The notes under the pieces are model-generated. The model searched no databases. It worked only from the letters and a program-made list of their open reading frames with translations, and was not told the DNA's origin. From an uncultured Clostridia bacterium (GTDB lineage Bacteria; Bacillota; Clostridia; Monoglobales; Monoglobaceae), in assembly GCA_910580105.1 (NCBI GenBank), contig CAJTWN010000003.1:62001-126000 (forward strand): a stretch of DNA of 64,000 nt, given 5' to 3'. Below are positions 61,567-64,000 of the stretch, piece after piece. Each line of letters begins with the position of its first letter. Positions within the stretch are counted from its first letter, which is position 1. The translations under genes were made by a program, and so were the position numbers.

Positions 61567-64000
61567 TTAGTTAACAGAATATCTACCATAGTCGAAGGAT
61601 TTGTAGATAACTACATCTTCAACCTTATTGTCATACTTTCTTACATATACATAATCAAGCATTCCATAAGCAGGTGTTTCACAAAGTACAGTAGAATTTG
61701 TTCTGTCTGTGTAAACTGTCATGCCGTCTGTCAAGAGTGCTTCATCGAAGCTCAGGTCAGAAACAACACCCATATACAATCTGTTAGAAGAATTTCTGGA
61801 CGGATCATATACATATACATTCTTTACATTAGACAGGTTGAACTGATAATCAGAAATAGATTCAGAATCAAGGATTGAAAGATCCGGGATTCCGCCTTCC
61901 AACGGAGCCAAAGTAATTCTCTTGTTGGTCTTCTTGTAATCAGCAAGTGCGCCGAAGAATACTTCTTCATCATCACTATTGCTCTTAGCCATAGTAGCTA
62001 CAGAAGGAATATCATAGTCGCCGCCTCTGCGGATGTCAGTTCTTACAGAATCACCATTGAATGTGAGATATGCTCTTGCGCTTGTAATTACACCATCAAC
62101 AACGTTCAGTTTAAATACTTCACCCTGTTTAGCGTTTGCAAGTTCATCAGCATTTCTGAGGTCAGGATCAGTTGTAGCTACCTGCAATTCTCCGCTTTCG
62201 TCATAATACTCAACAGAGGTTACATCATAATCATCTACAACAGAATCACCAACGGAATCAATTACTACAATACCCTTAGAAGCAGAACCACCCAGTTCAG
62301 CATTGAAGAGAACTGCAACTTTGATCATACCTGTGAAGTCATCTGCATCATAAAGTGCATATGAATATGCTTCACCATCAGACAAGTCAGCAATTGTTCC
62401 TACTTCAGAATAATCTTTGCTTGCAGCATCGCCAAGTGCGATATCATCATTTTCAAGCTCGCTGTTGATATAGAATACAATTGTATTTTCATCAAGATCC
62501 TGACCACCAAGTGTCATAGAACGTTCATTGTATTCACTCTTACCAACTTTTTCCTGACGAAGTGTTCCTTCGTTGATATCCTTTGTATCCGGCAATGTGA
62601 TTGTTCTGATTCTGCCGTCAGAAACAGTGTTATAAGTAACAAGCTGTCCAACAAATGCATTTACGATTTCCGTAAGTTCAACATTGTCAAGTTTAGACGG
62701 CTGGAATGTACCGCTTGTCGGATTCTGAGGATCAACACCGTTCAGGAGCGGCTGCAAATCAGCAGTCGGATTCTCAACGGTTACAGTTGTGTTGAGCTTA
62801 TAATAGTTGTAAGAACCATCAGCATTCAACATGAGGAATGTTGCATCAGAGTTGCCCCATTCATCGGGAAGTGCATTTGTATTCAATACATAAGCATAAT
62901 TTTCATTTCTATTATCAACGTCTTTGTTGTATGCAACAATCTTACCATATTCATCAATGTAGAAAGTACCATAAGTACCAGCCTTCAAAGTACCATTTGC
63001 ATAGTAACCTTCAGCTACGTCATATTTTGTACCTTCGATTTCATAAGCGCTGCCAGTAGCAGAAGTAGAAGAAGAAGATACAGAACGAACTGTTCCTTCA
63101 ACCTTAGAATCACCAAGAACTTTGATATCATAGTAATAACCAGAAATATCGTCTCTTGTGATGATTGTTACTACATCCCATGCTGCGAGCTTATTGTAAT
63201 CATAAGCAACACCATCTTTTGTGATGTTTACAATTGTATCATCTGTATCGTCATCAAAGATAACTTTCTTTACAGAGTTATAGTAAGAAGTAGAACCAAC
63301 TTCATTCTTGAATGTAAGTTCGCCTCTTTCGCTAACTTCTTCAACAACACCAGAAGTTGCAATTTCAACAAATACTACGTCATAGCCAGAAACGTTGTCA
63401 GTATCAACAACAGTAACTTTACCGCTCATAGCGCCGTCCGGATAGATCAAAGCTTTATCGTTTGCACCGTTTCCGAACATGTCTTCAAGACCTTCTGTAT
63501 AAGCAACGTTGTTATAAATAACTGTTGCATTTTCTTCGATTGTCAGCTTGGAAGCTGTTCTGTCAGAAGAATTCTTCAAATACTTAAGGTAACTTGCGTT
63601 GTTAGAATTTGCAGCATATTCAAATCCTTCATACTGATCAAGTGTGAAAGATGTGCTCTGGTTCTTACCAGATGTATAGGTCATAGAAAGAATTGTTGCA
63701 TCATCAACAGTTCTATCCTGCTGTACATAGAATACTACATTGTAACCCAAGTAGTTCCGTGCATCAGTCTGACCAACTTTGAATGTACGAGCTTCACCGA
63801 TTTCATAGTACTGTTCGTCATCATAGTTGTCAAGGATTTCAACTGTTACTGTCTCTTCAGCAGAAGTGTCAATTGCATTTGCACCTGTCAAAGAAGACAA
63901 GATGTTTTCAGTTACGATACCGTTGAGCTTAGATACCTTGAGGTACTGGCTCATCAAAGTACGTCTGTCATAACCATTTGTTCCGTCATAGATGATGTAT
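61567..64000 (-). CDS. Giant SLH-family surface protein, C-terminal part
   Basis: The frame stays open to the window end, so the gene start is outside. The visible 810 residues have NYLGYNVVFYVQQDRTVDDATI, then TVIYNNV and DTDNVSGYDVVFV, the module shared with 15392 and 33904. The stretch just before, YDRRTLMSQYLKVSKLNGIV, aligns with the end of the SLH region in those two (YDSL...KVVKNVGVIA). Codons are more AT-rich than in the 15392 gene. The SLH repeats themselves should lie just beyond the window. Confidence 0.85.
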   Translation of the reverse strand, partial: YIIYDGTNGYDRRTLMSQYLKVSKLNGIVTENILSSLTGANAIDTSAEETVTVEILDNYDDEQYYEIGEARTFKVGQTDARNYLGYNVVFYVQQDRTVDDATILSMTYTSGKNQSTSFTLDQYEGFEYAANSNNASYLKYLKNSSDRTASKLTIEENATVIYNNVAYTEGLEDMFGNGANDKALIYPDGAMSGKVTVVDTDNVSGYDVVFVEIATSGVVEEVSERGELTFKNEVGSTSYYNSVKKVIFDDDTDDTIVNITKDGVAYDYNKLAAWDVVTIITRDDISGYYYDIKVLGDSKVEGTVRSVSSSSTSATGSAYEIEGTKYDVAEGYYANGTLKAGTYGTFYIDEYGKIVAYNKDVDNRNENYAYVLNTNALPDEWGNSDATFLMLNADGSYNYYKLNTTVTVENPTADLQPLLNGVDPQNPTSGTFQPSKLDNVELTEIVNAFVGQLVTYNTVSDGRIRTITLPDTKDINEGTLRQEKVGKSEYNERSMTLGGQDLDENTIVFYINSELENDDIALGDAASKDYSEVGTIADLSDGEAYSYALYDADDFTGMIKVAVLFNAELGGSASKGIVVIDSVGDSVVDDYDVTSVEYYDESGELQVATTDPDLRNADELANAKQGEVFKLNVVDGVITSARAYLTFNGDSVRTDIRRGGDYDIPSVATMAKSNSDDEEVFFGALADYKKTNKRITLAPLEGGIPDLSILDSESISDYQFNLSNVKNVYVYDPSRNSSNRLYMGVVSDLSFDEALLTDGMTVYTDRTNSTVLCETPAYGMLDYVYVRKYDNKVEDVVIYKSFDYGRYSVN

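Overview
The window looks like chromosome from a spore-forming, Gram-positive member of the Clostridia. It carries spoIIE, a zinc-type S14 ribosomal protein, SLH-domain surface proteins, strong AGGAGG ribosome binding sites and moderate GC. I cannot name a genus from the sequence alone. There is no rRNA gene and no CRISPR array. One tRNA gene (Ser-GGA) is present.

Region by region: (1) 1-11.7 kb is the S10-spc ribosomal protein operon on the minus strand, from rpsJ to rpmD, then rplO-secY-adk behind an internal consensus promoter. Its roughly 300-nt leader holds a candidate terminator/antiterminator pair. (2) 11.8-13.2 kb is a small accessory island. It has a candidate type I toxin-antitoxin locus (24-residue Ile-rich peptide opposite a consensus-promoter antisense RNA), two tandem ribbon-helix-helix genes, and a truncated XRE regulator divergent from a DUF6794 gene across paired operator-like palindromes. 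(3) 13.3-18.5 kb has two divergent SLH surface proteins. (4) 18.8-32.9 kb is housekeeping and envelope: XRE regulator, GH125 mannosidase, topoisomerase III, TagA-type glycosyltransferase, DJ-1 protein, 5-formyl-THF cyclo-ligase, CPBP protease, MltG, TrmR-like methyltransferase, RodA/FtsW, CDF transporter, DUF1848, M24 peptidase and IspE. (5) 33-41 kb has a HEPN-like/CBS protein, a large SLH protein, a U32 protein, an SLH-amidase and LrgAB. (6) 41.2-46.8 kb is a tightly overlapped minus-strand operon: MurJ-like flippase, O-antigen ligase-like polymerase, GT4 glycosyltransferase and two DUF4330 proteins. (7) 47.1-53.0 kb is a phage remnant: fibre-like protein, portal, S24 repressor, small lysogeny-type genes and large terminase. 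(8) 53.1-58.5 kb has ruvX, DUF1292, spoIIE with a possible Spo0A box, tRNA-Ser and a URO-D family protein. (9) 58.6-64 kb has a secreted papain-fold protein that lost its catalytic triad, an AT-rich non-coding stretch, and the C-terminal part of another giant SLH protein.

The themes connect. Three giant SLH proteins share a body module. MltG, RodA, the amidase, TagA and the MurJ/polymerase operon all act on the wall and its attached polymers. The ruvX-DUF1292 and mltG-trmR pairs, adjacent in Bacillus subtilis, are split by about 26 kb, with a U32 (TrhP-like) gene between them. The best candidate for an undescribed system is the toxin-antitoxin locus at 11.83-12.11 kb: its two convergent RNAs start with the same 31-nt spaced motif and the toxin ribosome binding site lies in a hairpin.
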